Shown here: in pieces, positions 1 to 12,469 of the stretch
Layout of the letters: the number at the start of each line of letters is the position of its first letter
Numbering within the stretch: position 1 is the first letter of the stretch
Assembly: GCF_033473495.1 (NCBI RefSeq)
Contig: NC_088938.1
Coordinates: 1,798,001 to 1,862,000, forward strand
Origin: Cercospora beticola
Lineage: Eukaryota > Ascomycota > Dothideomycetes > Mycosphaerellales > Mycosphaerellaceae
Length of the DNA stretch: 64,000 nt
Direction of reading: 5' to 3'
Notes under the pieces: model-generated
Databases searched by the model: none
Seen by the model: the letters and a program-made list of their open reading frames with translations, nothing else
What the model was told of the DNA's origin: nothing
Made by a program: the position numbers and the translations under genes

Positions 1-1284
1 CTGTCCATGAACCTACAAATCTGCTGGGATATCGTGCCTGGAAGGAGATTCTTCTACGTTTCGCTGATGTTCGGCTGGGGCGTGCCAGCAGTGCTGTTTC
101 TGCTGACCATCACCCTGACCGGAGTCAGCTTCCGATTCGGCAGCGCCTGCCATGTCAACCACGAGAATTCTATGGGCGCCTTCTGGGGGCCGCTCATGGC
201 CATGGCTGGCATTGCTGGCATCCTACAAATTATGACCTTGGTTTACTGCGGACACGTATACATGCGGAACCTCTGGAGTGATGAATCGGCCAATGTCTCC
301 ACCGCTGCCTCTGGAGGCCTTCCATCTTACCAAGGCAGTGAGCATACCAAGACAGCTCGCGCAGTCTACAGGCGGCTGAAGAAGGTACTATGGCTCCAAT
401 GGCGCGGCATCTGCATCGTGACCATCATTCTGGTCGACCTCGTCTTCTTCACTATTGTGTTCCTGAAGATGGACACCATGCAGAACGGAGCCCGGTCCAA
501 CTACGAAAAGGTAGTGCCGTGGTTGGCATGCTTGGCGAGCAATCCAACAGACAAGAACCAGTGTCTGGATCTGGTCAACGACTTTGTTGTGGCTGAGCCC
601 GCCGTCGCCGCAGTGCTATTCATGCTTTCCTTTGCAGCATTCGAGGTCTTCCTTCTCTTGACGAGGCCGTCTATCTTCCCGGCATGGCTCGACTTCTTCC
701 GATCATTTGGGAGACCTAAGCAACAGCAATTTGTCACCCTCGACGCCACCCCAGACCTCACAAGGAATACGTCTCACTCTGGCTTGGTGGACCCCAAGGC
801 TGGATATCAAAGCACGACTTATGAGATGTCCAACAAAGGACCTGACCTCAACACAGACGGGCTTGACATCAAAAGCTCCGGCGAATCGGCCTTGAGCTCG
901 CCGGAAACTTCGTACCAGACGCCAATCCACCGTGGACAGTCACCCGCCTTCGTGACAAATGGCCCCACCTATACCAACACATACCAACGCCCAGGATACC
1001 ACCGCGAAATGCCTAATGACTGGGCGAACAGTAACAATTTGTACGAGTTGTCTGACCAAGATGCGAGACATTACCAACAACCAATGACCTCCTTCTCAAG
1101 ACCTGCCGCGCCTGCACGGGGCAGCTTCTCTGACCAAGGTGGGGTCTACCCACGAGGTGGATTGGGACAAAATCCTCCTAGTGAGGCTTCAGAAAGTAGA
1201 GAAAACGTCAGCAACGTCCGAGCGGCATCCAAGAATGCGCCGAAGCTCAGGCTCCATCACTACGATCGGGATAATCGGATATGA
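1..1284 (+). CDS. Fungal G-protein-coupled receptor, C-terminal part (5' end outside window)
   Basis: The frame is open from base 1 to the TGA at 1282-1284, so the gene starts upstream and the Met at 7 is internal. The visible 427 residues hold about four hydrophobic segments: one near the start after a CWDIVPGRRF-like stretch, one around residues 60-80, one around 135-155 and one around 195-220. A long polar, Ser/Thr/Pro-rich tail of about 190 residues follows. This matches the second half of fungal seven-helix receptors of the cAMP-receptor/secretin-like type, with a WGVPAVLF helix, an extracellular Cys-containing loop and a cytoplasmic tail suited to phosphorylation. Ligand and G-protein partner cannot be told from sequence. 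The receptor assignment comes from overall pattern and is fairly sure; the subclass is not. Confidence 0.7.
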   Translation: MSMNLQICWDIVPGRRFFYVSLMFGWGVPAVLFLLTITLTGVSFRFGSACHVNHENSMGAFWGPLMAMAGIAGILQIMTLVYCGHVYMRNLWSDESANVSTAASGGLPSYQGSEHTKTARAVYRRLKKVLWLQWRGICIVTIILVDLVFFTIVFLKMDTMQNGARSNYEKVVPWLACLASNPTDKNQCLDLVNDFVVAEPAVAAVLFMLSFAAFEVFLLLTRPSIFPAWLDFFRSFGRPKQQQFVTLDATPDLTRNTSHSGLVDPKAGYQSTTYEMSNKGPDLNTDGLDIKSSGESALSSPETSYQTPIHRGQSPAFVTNGPTYTNTYQRPGYHREMPNDWANSNNLYELSDQDARHYQQPMTSFSRPAAPARGSFSDQGGVYPRGGLGQNPPSEASESRENVSNVRAASKNAPKLRLHHYDRDNRI

Positions 1285-2162
1285 GGCTGTATGACCGAGC
1301 AACGTGAACCTGTGATGAGCAAGCTCTCGTAAGGTGATCGTGTATGAAAAATTGTGTTTACTTTGAAGCGTTTAAGCAGGCGCAAATTCGGTGTTTCTAT
1401 GGATTGTACATATTCCTTACTATCAGTGTGAAGGGCGAGAAGAAGAGCAGAGGTATGGCGGGATGAGCGTTGCAGTCGTTCCTGACCAAGCAAGAGCGAG
1501 GAATTCGATCGACAATATGTGCGTGTTTGCGTGCGCAGACTTAAGCGGAGCAATCCGGCTAATCCGAGCAAAGACAGTCGAGGGGGAAAGAGTCGGAGGA
1601 GATACCCAGGTCACCGTATATCATTGAGAGACGCGATATGAGATTGAAGACTCGAGAGTCGGAGAACGTTTGACATATAATATGTCTCTCATTTATCAAA
1701 AGCCAATATTATCATTCGCGAACTTTCATCACTTCATGAGAATTGCCATAGTCTCTGATTGTCTAACACCCGCCACCCTGTGACTTCTGTAGCTGATCTC
1801 GACCAGACTGCTTCAAGTATACCAGGCGACGTGGGAGGAAATAGACGGTGCCGTAGCATGTTGAACAGCGTGACTCACCGCTAACGGTGATGAACTGGCC
1901 CCTTTCGAGAAACAAGGAAATCTGCAGAGAGCTTGCCTAGAGCCTAACAGAAATGTCCATAGCAACTTCCCATGCCTGCTGTATGGCTATGACGTTGGCC
2001 AACTCTTGGCGTTCAAACTGAGCACCATCCCATGACATTGCTGATCACTAAGCCACTCTCAACCTCAATGTCTGTCTTTTTTATTACTTGGCTCCTTTTC
2101 TCGGTGTCGGTTTTCCCAACAATGGCCCATATACCGCCGTCACGATAAATTCAAGAGCCACA
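1285..2162. other. Intergenic region
   Basis: This is the 3' flank of the receptor gene and the promoter/5' leader of the antiporter gene. Only short overlapping frames without recognisable domains are present. I see no RNA gene or repeat. Confidence 0.5.
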
Positions 2163-4003
2163 ATGGCGCAAGAAGCCGCTTACTCCGCATCTCTCCCTTA
2201 CCATGAACCCGGCATTGTCACCATCCTCATCATCTCTTCGTTCTTGCTCCTCCTGAACTGTGTCAACTGGCTTCTTGACCGTCTTGTCTTTTGTGGTCTC
2301 ATCGGGCAGATTTTCATTGGAATTGCTTGGGGAGCACCTGGATCGAAATGGCTTACTACAGAGCTGCAAGAGGTGATTGTGCAGCTGGGATATCTTGGAC
2401 TATTGTGTATTGTTTATGAAGGTAAGTAAACCCCCAAATTGGCATCCACTCATACTTCAGTAATGTCTGACTCGTCGTTGTAGGCGGCATCTCAAGCAAT
2501 ATCCGCGCCTTGAAAGCAAACTTATTCCTCTCTTCCGCCGTTGCGCTCACTGGTCTCGCGGCGCCCATTGGTCTCTCCTTTGTGCTGTTGGGACTTCTAC
2601 CAGGAACCTCGCCTGTTCAAGCTTTTGCTGCAGGAGCAGCACTATGTTCGACTTCACTGGGGACCACTTTTACTGTTCTGGCCACGAGCGGATTGACGGA
2701 AAGTCGTCTGGGCGTTGTACTCACTAGCGCGGCGATGATGGACGATGTAGTCGGGCTGGTCATGGTTCAGATCATCTCGAGCTTGGGAGAGGGATCGACA
2801 TTCAGCGAAGTGACTGTCATTCGACCAGTGTTTGTGTCAATTGCTTTTGCCCTACTGATTCCGATGCTATGTCTCTTCGTGGCGAAGCCGGTTCTGCTGC
2901 ATGCGAGGACTTTCCTGGCGAGACCAGAGAATGGCAAATACCAGGAGGTGCTATGCTGCCAGAAAGCTGCTTTCGTGTACCAGACCGGAGTGCTGTTGGC
3001 CATGATCACTGGAGCTACGTACGCCGGGACATCGAATCTATTCGCTGCGTATCTGGCAGGCGCATCTGTTACGTGGCTGTGCGATCAATTGGAAGAGGAA
3101 GACAACAAGATTGCCAATAGAACCGAGCATGCAGGAGACCTGGACAGATCCAACTCAACAGCCGCCAGTGCCGTGAATCACCAGGCAGCACATTCCTCTG
3201 AAGACGGCTGTTCCGGAAAAGAAGTGTATGAGAAGTTCTACATGCACGCTGTCGACCACATTCTCCGGCCATTCTTCTTTGCATCTATCGGATTCGCTAT
3301 CCCAATCACAAGGCTATTCACAGGCTCTGTTGTATGGCGCGGAATCGTGTATACGATCCTCATGATCTTTGCGAAAGTCATCTGCGGAGCATGGCTGATT
3401 CGCTTTGGCTCTATGCCTCGAGCAAAGGGCGTCTCGAATAAGCTCAATTCGATATCCTCAACTCTTGGAAAATGCTTTGGTATCGTAAAGAGCGACAAGC
3501 AGACAAAACGGTCGCAGCCACTGACAGAGCCCATTCCCGCCAATGCTCGGCCACGCCCGGAGTCTGCGGTCTTGCGACAGCCTTCCAATGCTACAGCAAC
3601 AGCAGAAGCATCGACAGAAATCACTGCCTCGACGCCTGTAGCCTTAGCCAACACTCCCCGCAAACGAGCGTCCCTACCCAAGCCTAAGTCTCTATACCCC
3701 AGCTCCATCCTCGGCATGGCCATGGTCTCCCGTGGCGAGATTGGTTTCCTCATCAGTTCTGTCGCGGAAAGTAGAGGAGTTTTCGGAGCCGAAAGCCAGA
3801 ATTCTACCTTCCTCATCGTCACATGGGCAATTCTTCTCTGTACGTTGATTGGACCAATCACCGTAGGGCTGCTTGTCAAGAGGGTGAGAAGGTTGCAAAA
3901 GGCAGAGAGGCAGAAGGCGCGTGGTCATGGGCAGAAGGAGGATCCGTTGGGCGTGTGGGGTATTGTGCCGCAGACGTCGACAGGTGGTGGTGTGGTAAGG
4001 TGA
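2163..4003 (+). CDS. CPA2/Kef-type Na+(K+)/H+ antiporter
   Basis: Two exons, 2163-2421 and 2484-4003, are joined over a 62-nt GT-AG intron (gtaagt...tag) in phase 1. This gives 592 residues and restores the family motif YEGG at the junction. The first ATG in frame, 2163, is used. The protein has many membrane segments. The SAAMMDDVVGL stretch holds the paired Asp (D173-D174) typical of electrogenic CPA2 exchangers, and the CSTSLGTTFTVL helix before it is also typical. A polar stretch of roughly 90 residues, rich in Ser/Thr/Pro/Ala (about 3430-3690), sits before the last two helices and is probably a cytosolic loop. The likely role is exchange of monovalent cations for protons across plasma membrane or an organelle membrane. 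Ion specificity cannot be read from the sequence. Confidence 0.85.
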
Positions 4004-4819
4004 TGTTGGGGTCATAATAATCTGGTGCAGAAAGGAGTGGCGGATACATGTATAGAGATAGAAGTGGTAAATGGTAAGTGGTAAATTGAATCTATCACCC
4101 GCCGAGTTGTGCAGGACATCACCCGACTTTGTTCTATCTCTCTTTGATGCACTTTCCCCACATGCTGTCCATCATAAGGGAAAGTCTGAGCAGCTTTCGA
4201 TATGCGTCGCTAATTTACTTCAATCCCGGTCTGTATGTGATGCCCTGCCCCACGATGATTCCTATCGTTGGATTTGTCAATGCATGATTGCGAACCGAAA
4301 TGCAAAGCCTCTAACTTTTCTCGACTTGAGCTTCGTCGAATATTCTGTTTCTGCTAGCAGTGGCCTTCTCGTAGTCTCTAGATCTTCTGGTTTTTGAGTC
4401 TGAATGTAATTTCTGGCAGTTTGATACTCCTCCTTCTCTAGAGCTCTCCCATTTGCGCTTGTGGGAGCATGCAGATTTGCGACGAATACGGCGGTGCAGC
4501 TTTGATGAGCCATGGGGTCATTCTGCGCCAACTGGACCCATGATTCCATTTGCTTGAGATTTGTTGGTCGGATCATAAGTGATTGCAACATGTTCCGATC
4601 CCGCTATGATGAGGTTGTGCAGAGGTTTGATCTATCGCTCCTGGGGTAGAATACCGGCACTATCGGCTGGTGGTTGTGAAGCCTGGTATCTTGCTCGTGG
4701 CGAAGGACATCTGGGAACCAGAAAGTCGATCATGATAGATGAGTAACTTGGGTGTGTCCAAGACAGGTAGATGAACGCTGATGCCCTGTATCAGTCATTG
4801 ATCAAAGGAAAAAGTCTCC
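4004..4819. other. Intergenic region between convergent genes
   Basis: The antiporter (+) and the DUF202 gene (-) converge here, so the stretch should hold both 3' UTRs. Short frames of about 100 codons exist but match nothing I recognise. Confidence 0.5.
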
Positions 4820-5579
4820 TCATATGTCTTCTCGATTCGAAAGCCGGACGTCAAGCGCGACTTGCAATGCGAATACAGTCAGCAATATCTATATTGGCTA
4901 GTCAGTCACTGAGTCAGGCAGAGTTGCACATGGGAGTTGGACATCGCGAACGAATGCATAACACAAATCAAGCGCATCGACTTACCAACAAACTCCCCAC
5001 CCCCACAACACCCAATTCCCACCCACCACTCACAACTTTCCCATACACGGCCATGGCATCCTGCTGCCTCCAGTATCGTATCGCGCCAATGACCACCACG
5101 ATCAACGCAGCAGATTGTAGAATGACAGCGATTGGGATGCTTAGGACATAGAAGCCAAAGACTGGATCTGGATTTGGAGAATGCTGTAATCGCCAAAGTT
5201 GAGCGACGACAACTCCCATCATAGATAATGCAACAGAGGTACGCAGATAGCCAAGAAAGGTGCGTTCGTTTGCCAAATGGTCGCGACAGTCGACGTGGGG
5301 GACCGTAAGTTGAACATTGTGGCGCCAGAATTTCTTGAGAGGGGTGAAAGGGGATATTGAAGATATGGTGCTGGGGGTGAGAATGCGGGAGATGCGTCGC
5401 GGTGCTTCTGTTTGCTGCTCATCGTCCTGAGGGGTCTGAGCAGCGGAGGTCGAAGTCAGAGGAGGGAGTAGTTCGGTGGCTTCCCGTTCATGAGCCGGTA
5501 TGCCATCTGGAATATGAGCTGGCTCTGGTTCGGGGATGGGAGGTGCATGCTTCGCGTGGTCTTGTCTCACTTCTGCCAT
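4820..5579 (-). CDS. DUF202 (YidH-like) small membrane protein
   Basis: Exons on the minus strand are 5579-4986 and 4888-4820, split by a 97-nt intron (gtaagt...atag). Splicing replaces a short junk tail with ILLTVFALQVALDVRL, which completes a third membrane helix; the product is 220 residues. The DUF202 core starts with DHLANERTFLGYLRTSVALS, the usual conserved arginine-rich entry to the first helix. Two more helices follow, around FYVLSIPIAVILQSAALIVV and at the C-terminus. The N-terminal 90 residues are polar and Pro/Glu-rich. The start at 5579 is preferred over an in-frame ATG at 5627 because of its better context (cacaATGg). Fungal members include vacuolar and endomembrane proteins; no biochemical function is assigned here. 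It is the last gene before the transposon block. Confidence 0.85.
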
Positions 5580-6472
5580 TGTGGACTGGGCACTTTGCCT
5601 GTTGATCCTGGTGGCGATGCAGTCCAAAGACTGCAGTTATGCCCAATGACCAGCGTATAAGGTGTCAATGGCATATGGAGCTCTGAGTTCGAAAGATAGC
5701 ATAAACGCAGACGGACCTACCGTTGCACAGTCCATCGTCTCACCACTGACGCAGTAGAAGTGTGCCCCACGTGACCTACAGAACCTCGTAAACCTACAAT
5801 TCCAGCATGTTTTTGAGGTAGTGTTTCTCAACCATTACTGCATAGATTGTTATAATTCAAACTGTATTATAATCGCTATATATTAAGCTTGCTAAACTAA
5901 AGGTTTAGTACTACCTTTCTACTTAGTTATTATATTCTTAATAGTTTAGCTAGATTAGCTTATATACTCGCTACTAGCTTTATAGGCTCTATAAATATAG
6001 GCTATAGAGGTAGTACCTTTAACTCTACTTATTTTAATCGCTTTAGAGCCTTAATTAATTAATTAAGGTATTACTAGAGCTATCTATTAGCTACTTTATC
6101 TTCTTTAATATATTATATTTCTATTTTTACTTTAGTAGTTTATTCTTACTTAGTTATACGCTAATTAAGCTTTTCTAACTTCTGCTATTCCTTTATAATT
6201 AATTTCTATATATTAGCTAGTTTCTTAGCTTATTTCTAAGCTTTCTTCTTAGCTTATTCTACCTCTTTATTTAGCTATTATTAAGCTATAAAGTTCTTAG
6301 CTTCCTTTATTTTCTAAGAGCTATATATTATAGTACTATCTATATTTAGTTTATACTAGTTATTAATTAGGCTTTTACTCTTAGTCTTATATTTCTTCTT
6401 ATTAGTAATAGTCTACTTTAAGCTATTATTTTTAGCTTTAAGTACCTAGTTCTAAGCTTATATAGTAAATTA

Positions 6473-6690
6473 TTAAATTTAGAGGTCTAACCTATCTAGA
6501 TATAGTAGAATAAAGCAAAGTAAAACTCTCTATAATAAGTAGTTAGAAAGGCTTAGATTTCTATCTACTATAAGCCTATAAAGAAATACTTTCTACTAAG
6601 AATTTCTAAAGTCTAAAGTACTACTTACCTAAAGTCTAACTATTAGATAGAGAGATATAGTATCTTTAGAATCTTATATTATAATACTCT
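6473..6690 (-). mobile_element. Truncated MITE copy (same family as 19282-19619)
   Basis: It begins after a TA (6471-6472) with TTAAATTTAGAGGTCTAAC, identical to the left end of the complete copy at 19282. It continues through the same arm and then through the internal segment in inverted order relative to that copy. The similarity stops near 6690, so the opposite arm is missing. It is RIP-mutated and has no coding capacity. Confidence 0.65.
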
Positions 6691-8000
6691 CTCTAATAAT
6701 CTATCTCTTAATAGCTAGTTACTTTCCTTAGTCTTATTTTCTATTATAATAAAAGCTTTTACTTTACTTATATCTCTAAAAGCTAAGACTATACTTCTTA
6801 TAAGTTCTAGATACTAATAGCTTAATAGATAGATAATTCTTATACGCTAGTCTACCTCTTTTAACTAGAGTAAGTAGTACGCTCTATATTTTTCGTAAGT
6901 AGAAAAGCTCTCGTACTAGTACTCCGGTAGAAAAACCTCCTTATATCTTTATATTTTATAGTAAGCTCTATATAGCCTGCCGCTTCTATAGTTTCTAGTT
7001 CTTCTTAGGATAATTTATATTATTTTAATAGTTTATTAGATCCTTTATAATATAGTTTTCCTTAGTTATTTCTTATATTATTAAGTACTTAGGAGCCCGA
7101 TCCTCTTACCTACTAGCTTAGGAACTCTAGCCTATATATATAGTCTTTATCTCTATACTAGTATCTATATTAATCCTATATCTAACTCTTTCTTACTAGT
7201 TCCTAGAGTAGGTATCTCTCTATATAAATCCTATTTCGATTTTAACCTTCCTTAGTATCTAGTTATATAACTTATATCTAGAGAAATTCTAGTTTTTATA
7301 TAATATCTAGAATAGTAGTAGGTATCTTTATAGGTAGCTCTAAGTATAGTATAGAGTTAGATAGCTTATATTAGATACTCTACTTTTAGACTTAAGGTTT
7401 CTAGAGAGCTCTAGAGTAGAGGACTAGTCTACTCTAGAGTCTCCTATCTAGATAAAAGGCTTCTAGTAGCTAATTATCCTAGTATTTATAAAGATACTAC
7501 TATTCCTTTCTTCTATTTCTACTATTCTTACTCTTTCTTATTAAAGCCTTCCTTTAAGTATACTTAGTTCCTTCTCTTTAGTCTATTTAGAGCCTAGGTT
7601 ACTACTCTAGCCTCTAGATCTATAGTAGTATTTACTACCTAGAAGAGCTATCTCGTAGTCGAGTATTAGAATCTTATAGTAGTTATACTACGCTAGCGTC
7701 GTCTTCGTATTCTTAGGAGCTCTCTAATCTCTCTAGGTCGAAATTCTAGACTTTTTCGCCTTCTTCCTACCTCGTAAGTATCTAGCTACTCTATAATTTA
7801 CTAGTATAGCCGAAGCTATCTATTTCTACCTACGACCGCGTAGAGGTATATAATAGGACTTCGTAGGCCTAATAGCTTAATAGTAAGTATCTCTTCTCTT
7901 AATATAAAGTATACTATCTAGCTTTAAATAACTCTAAGTTATTTATTTTCTTTCTTTTTTATTATTATCTCTATATAGCTCTTATAGTATAAGCTAAATA

Positions 8001-8230
8001 TATTAGAAAGTATAGTCTAGTTAGATATTCTAAGAGATACTTTAGAGATTAGAATTAGGTAATATAGGTTATATAATACTAGATTATATAACCTAGCTAA
8101 TACCTATCTTAGAAGTAAAATATAACTTATAACTAACTAATATAATTAACTTAGTTAGTTCCTACTTATTATTTCTACTTCTACTATATTATATCTATTC
8201 GACGAGTACCTATAAGAATATAATTTAATA
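8001..8230 (+). repeat. Copia LTR copy 1 (5' type)
   Basis: 230 bp starting TATTAGAAAG and ending AATTTAATA. The TA...TA ends fit an original TG...CA LTR after RIP. It is followed by GATTATAAGC, the equivalent of the primer-binding-like sequence seen after copies 2 and 3, so it is a 5' LTR. Confidence 0.8.
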
Positions 8231-8858
8231 GATTATAAGCTCGAGTTTATAGAAAGTATAAGAGTAGAATATAGTAATATATTAAGCGCCTCTAGACTCC
8301 CCGTCTAGAGATATTAAGAATAATTCTTGCCTCTTAGTTTATATACGTTCTACGTGCTTTTATCCTACGCTAAGTATAAGCGGCACTAGCCGTTATGCCT
8401 TAACGCCTAACAAGCTACGCCTCTCGAGCTATATACTCCTAGCTCTTATAGAAAAGCTCTAAGTAGAAAGAGTTAGCTTTCTTATTCTTAAAGTAATATA
8501 TATTACCTCTTATAGGACTTATAGTATTAACTAGATAGAGAAGTAAGAAAAGAGTATAAAGAAGACTAGAAGTATATCCTATCTATACTACTTTAAAGCT
8601 TTAGAAGATTCTAGTTATAAGCTAGAAGTCTCTAAAGAGTAAGTAAAATAAAGAAAAGTCTAGTAAGATATACTCTACTTTAAAAGAGAAGTATACTAAA
8701 GAAGTATAAAGAGAAAAGAATTAGCTTTAGACTATAGTATTTAAGTAGATAAGACTAGGCCTAAGTACTAAGTACTACTAATATCTTAGAACTAGCTAGT
8801 AGTATTCTTCTAAGAAAGTAGATCTTTTAGAAGTTCTCTATCTAAGAATCTAACTAAC
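8231..8858 (+). mobile_element. Copia element 1, 5' leader fragment
   Basis: Leader sequence of an element whose 5' LTR is 8001-8230. It is interrupted by a 199-bp insertion (8253-8451). It is then cut at 8858, in the middle of a leader phrase that continues unbroken in element 2, where the next LTR has inserted. Heavily RIP-mutated. Confidence 0.65.
8253..8451. mobile_element. Short insertion with hairpin, unclassified
   Basis: 199 bp present in the leader of element 1 but absent from elements 2 and 3. It is bounded by a repeated TTATAG (8247-8252 and 8446-8451), which looks like a 6-bp target duplication. It contains a perfect stem CTCTAGAC/GTCTAGAG around 8290-8310 and keeps several CG dinucleotides. 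It could be a small SINE or MITE; there is no protein. Confidence 0.45.
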
Positions 8859-9088
8859 TATTAGAAAGTATAGTCTAGTTAGATATTCTAAGAGATACTT
8901 TAGAGATTAGAGTTAGGTAATATAGGTTATATAATACTAGGTTATATAACCTAGCTAATACCTATCTTAGGAGTAAAATATAACTTATAACTAACTAATA
9001 TAATTAACTCGATTAGTTCCTACTTATTATCTCTACTTCTACTATATTATACCTATCCGACGAGTACTTATAAGAATATAATTTAATA
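8859..9088 (+). repeat. Copia LTR copy 2 (5' type)
   Basis: 230 bp with the same ends as copy 1. It is followed by GGTTAGAAGC, the primer-binding-like site, so it is a 5' LTR. It lies inside the leader of element 1. Confidence 0.8.
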
Positions 9089-10659
9089 GGTTAGAAGCTC
9101 GAGTTTATAGAGAGGCTCTAAGTAGTAAGAGTTAGCTTTCTTATTCTTAAAGTAATATATATTACTTCTTATAGAACCTATAGTATTAGCTAGATAGAGA
9201 AGCAGGAAAAGAGTATAAGAGAGACTAGAGGTATATCCTATCTATACTACTTAGAAGCTTTAGAAGATTCTAGTTATAAGCTAGAAGTCCCTAAAGAGTA
9301 GGTAAGATAAAGAAAAGCCTAGTAAAGTATACTCTACTTTAAAAGAGAAGTATACTAAAGGAGTATAAAGAGGAAAGGATTAGCTTTAGACTATAGTACC
9401 TAAGTAGATAAGACTAGGCCTAAGTACTAAGTACTACTAATACTTTAGAACTAGCTAGTAGTACCTTTCTAAGAAAGTAGATCTTTTAGAGATTCTCTAT
9501 CTAAGAATCTAACTAACTTCTATAAAAGAGAAGAGTCCTTAGATACCTTAGCTAAGAGAAAAGAGTCTTAGATTAAAAGAGCTTATATTTCTAGAGTTTA
9601 GATTTATTTATTTAATTTTATAGAAATAGATTTAATAAGTAAATTAGATAGAAGGAGAATACTAATCCTAATAAAGGAGAACTAGAAACTATAGTTTAAG
9701 CTATAGAAAAATATACTTAGAGGAAAAGAAATCTTCTAAATAATCTTAGACTTAAAGAGATTATTAGTATTTACTCTAGCTAAAGCTAAAGTATCTAAGG
9801 CTTTATTAAGTAAAAGGAAAGGTACTACCTTTTTAGAGTTTAGCTTAAAATAGTAGAAGGATAATATAAAAGCAATCTATATTCTAATAGAAAGTCTTTA
9901 TATAGATAACTAAAATAAAGTAATAGATAAAATAAGAGTATATAATATCTAGATAAAGCTATATAGGAAATATAGTAAAGTCTAATAAGTATATATAATA
10001 GCTATTATCTAAGAATTTATAACCTTTAAAATAGAACTAGAGAATATAGTTAGAAAATTATAGGTCTACTTTAGTAATCTTAAAAGGAGGATTATAGAAA
10101 TTAACTAGAGAGAGTTATACTATAAGACTCCTAATATAAGGATTAAGTATCTATTCTTTATACTTCTAGCTAAGTATAAAAGTATAAGATAGACTATCTA
10201 AGCTTAGAAGAACTTAGACTCTAAAGAAATTCTCTAACTTTTTAAAGTAAAGAAGTTAATATAGTATAGATACTAGTTATAAGAAATAGTAATATTTACT
10301 AAAAGTAGAGAGATCTAAAGTATAAAGCTAAAATACTATTTCTATAAGAAGAAGTATTTTAGAAGTATTACTAAGTATCTATATCTTAATAAAGCTAAGA
10401 GAACTATTAACTTAAAATAGACTAATAGAGTAGAGAAGAGAAGAATACTATCTAGAAAGAGTATATTTAGAAGAAGATCTTTACTAAATAGAGAAGTATT
10501 AAAAGAAATAGTAAAGAAACTTAACTTAAAAGTCTAATCTCTTAAGAAGAAATAAACTTTAAGAAAGTTTTCTAAGAAGATATATACTATCTAAGAAGAT
10601 ATAGAGCCTTCTATAGTATCTAAAGTATCTTAATCTCTATTAGAGGATAATAATATTAA
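9089..10659 (+). mobile_element. Copia element 2, leader and gag fragment
   Basis: Leader and gag-like region of a second element, colinear with 10890-12470 of element 3. It breaks at 10659, directly after the phrase that in element 3 precedes the protease-like region, where LTR copy 3 begins. Stops are in every frame. No 3' half of this element follows directly after element 3. Confidence 0.65.
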
Positions 10660-10889
10660 TATTAGAAAGTATAGTCTAGTTAGATATTCTAAGAGATACT
10701 TTAGAGATTAGAATTAGGTAATATAGGTTATATAATACTAGGTTATATAACTTAGCTAATGCTTATCTTAGGAGTAAGATATAACCTATAACTAACTAAT
10801 ATAATTAACTCGGTTAGTTCCTACTTATTATCTCTACTTCTACTATATTATACCTATCCGACGAGTGCCTATAAGAATATAATTTAATA
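10660..10889 (+). repeat. Copia LTR copy 3, 5' LTR of the complete element
   Basis: 230 bp followed by GGTTATAAGCC, the likely tRNA primer-binding site. It pairs with the LTR at 16349-16578. Confidence 0.85.
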
Positions 10890-12469
10890 GGTTATAAGCC
10901 TAGATTTATAGAGAAGCTCTAAGTAGAAAGAGTTAGCCTTCTTATCCTTAAAGTAATATATATTACCTCTTATAGGACCTATAGTATTAACTAGATAGAG
11001 AAGTAGGAAAAGAGTATAAGAGAGACTAGAGGTATATCCTATCTATACTATCTAGAAGCTTTAGAAGATCCTAGTTATAAGCTAGAAGTCCCTAAAGAGT
11101 AGGTAAAATAGAGAAAAGCCTAGTAAAGTATACTCTACTTTAAAAGAGAGGTATACTAAAGGAGTATAAAAAGGAAAGAATAAGCTTTAGATTCTAGCGC
11201 CTAAGTAGATAAGACTAGGTCTAAGTACTAAGTACTACTAATACTTTAGAACTAGCTAGTAGTACTCTTCTAAGAAAGTAGATCTTTTAGAAGTTCTCTA
11301 TCTAAGAACCTAACTAACTCCTCTAAGAGAGAAGAGTCCTTAGATACTTTAGCTAAGAAAGAAGAGTCTTAGTAACTAGAGAAGGCAGAAATCTAGAAGC
11401 TACTAAATAGATTAAAAGAGCTTATATTTCTAGAGTTTAGATTTATTTATTTAATTTTATAAAAATAGATTTAATAAGTAGAATTAGAAAGAAAAGAGCT
11501 ATACTAGTACTAAGTAAAGAGAATTAGAGATAATAGTTTAGCCTACTATAGAACTACTTTAAGTTAAAGAATATATTTTAAGTTATCTTAGAACTAATAC
11601 CTAACTTATCTATTAAGTTATTACTATCTATCTTTAGCCTAAGACATTTAAGAAACAACCTAATATAGATTAAGGCTAATATAACTACTAAGTATAAGAT
11701 AATAATCTACCTATTAGAAGATAACTAGAAAGAGGTCCTTAAGAAGAAATAAGCCTTAAAGATATAAAAGAAGATAAGAGCTAAGTATAGCAAGATATAT
11801 ACTATATATATAATAGTATATATCTAGGAGTTTATAAACTTTTAGATAACTAAGGATATAATAATTAGAAAAGCATAGGTATAGCTAGCTAGTATAGCAA
11901 GAAGGATTATAGAAGTAGACTCTTAGGAAGTATACTATAAGGAACTAGAAAGGAGACTTAAGCATCTCCTTAATAGCTTGCCTAAAGTATACTAAAGTAT
12001 AAAGGATATAATCCTTATATAGTAGTCTATAGTATATAAAAGTATACTATAGCTACTAGAATCCTATAAAGCTAGACTAAACTAGTCCTAAGAAATAGCA
12101 ATATTTGCTAAGAGTAGAGGTATATAATATATAAAGCTAAAATACTATCTTTATAGAAAAGAGTATTTTAGAGGTATTACTAAGTATCTATACCTTAATA
12201 AAGCTAAGAGAACTATTAACTTAAGATAGGCTAATAGAGTAGAGAAGAGAAGATTACTATCTAGAAAGAATACTTTTAGAAGGAGATCTTTACTAAATAG
12301 AGAAGTATTAAAAGAAATAGTAAAGAAACTTAACCTAAAAGTCTAATCTTTTAAGAAGAGATAAAGCTTAAGGAAGTTTTCTAAGAAGATATATACTACC
12401 TAAGAAAATATAGAACCTTCTATAGTATCTAAAGTATCCTAATCTCTATTAGAGGATAATAATATTAAT

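Noticed and set aside
4277..4591. 104-codon minus-strand frame between antiporter and DUF202 genes
   Set aside because: No recognisable family and it lies in the expected 3' UTR zone.
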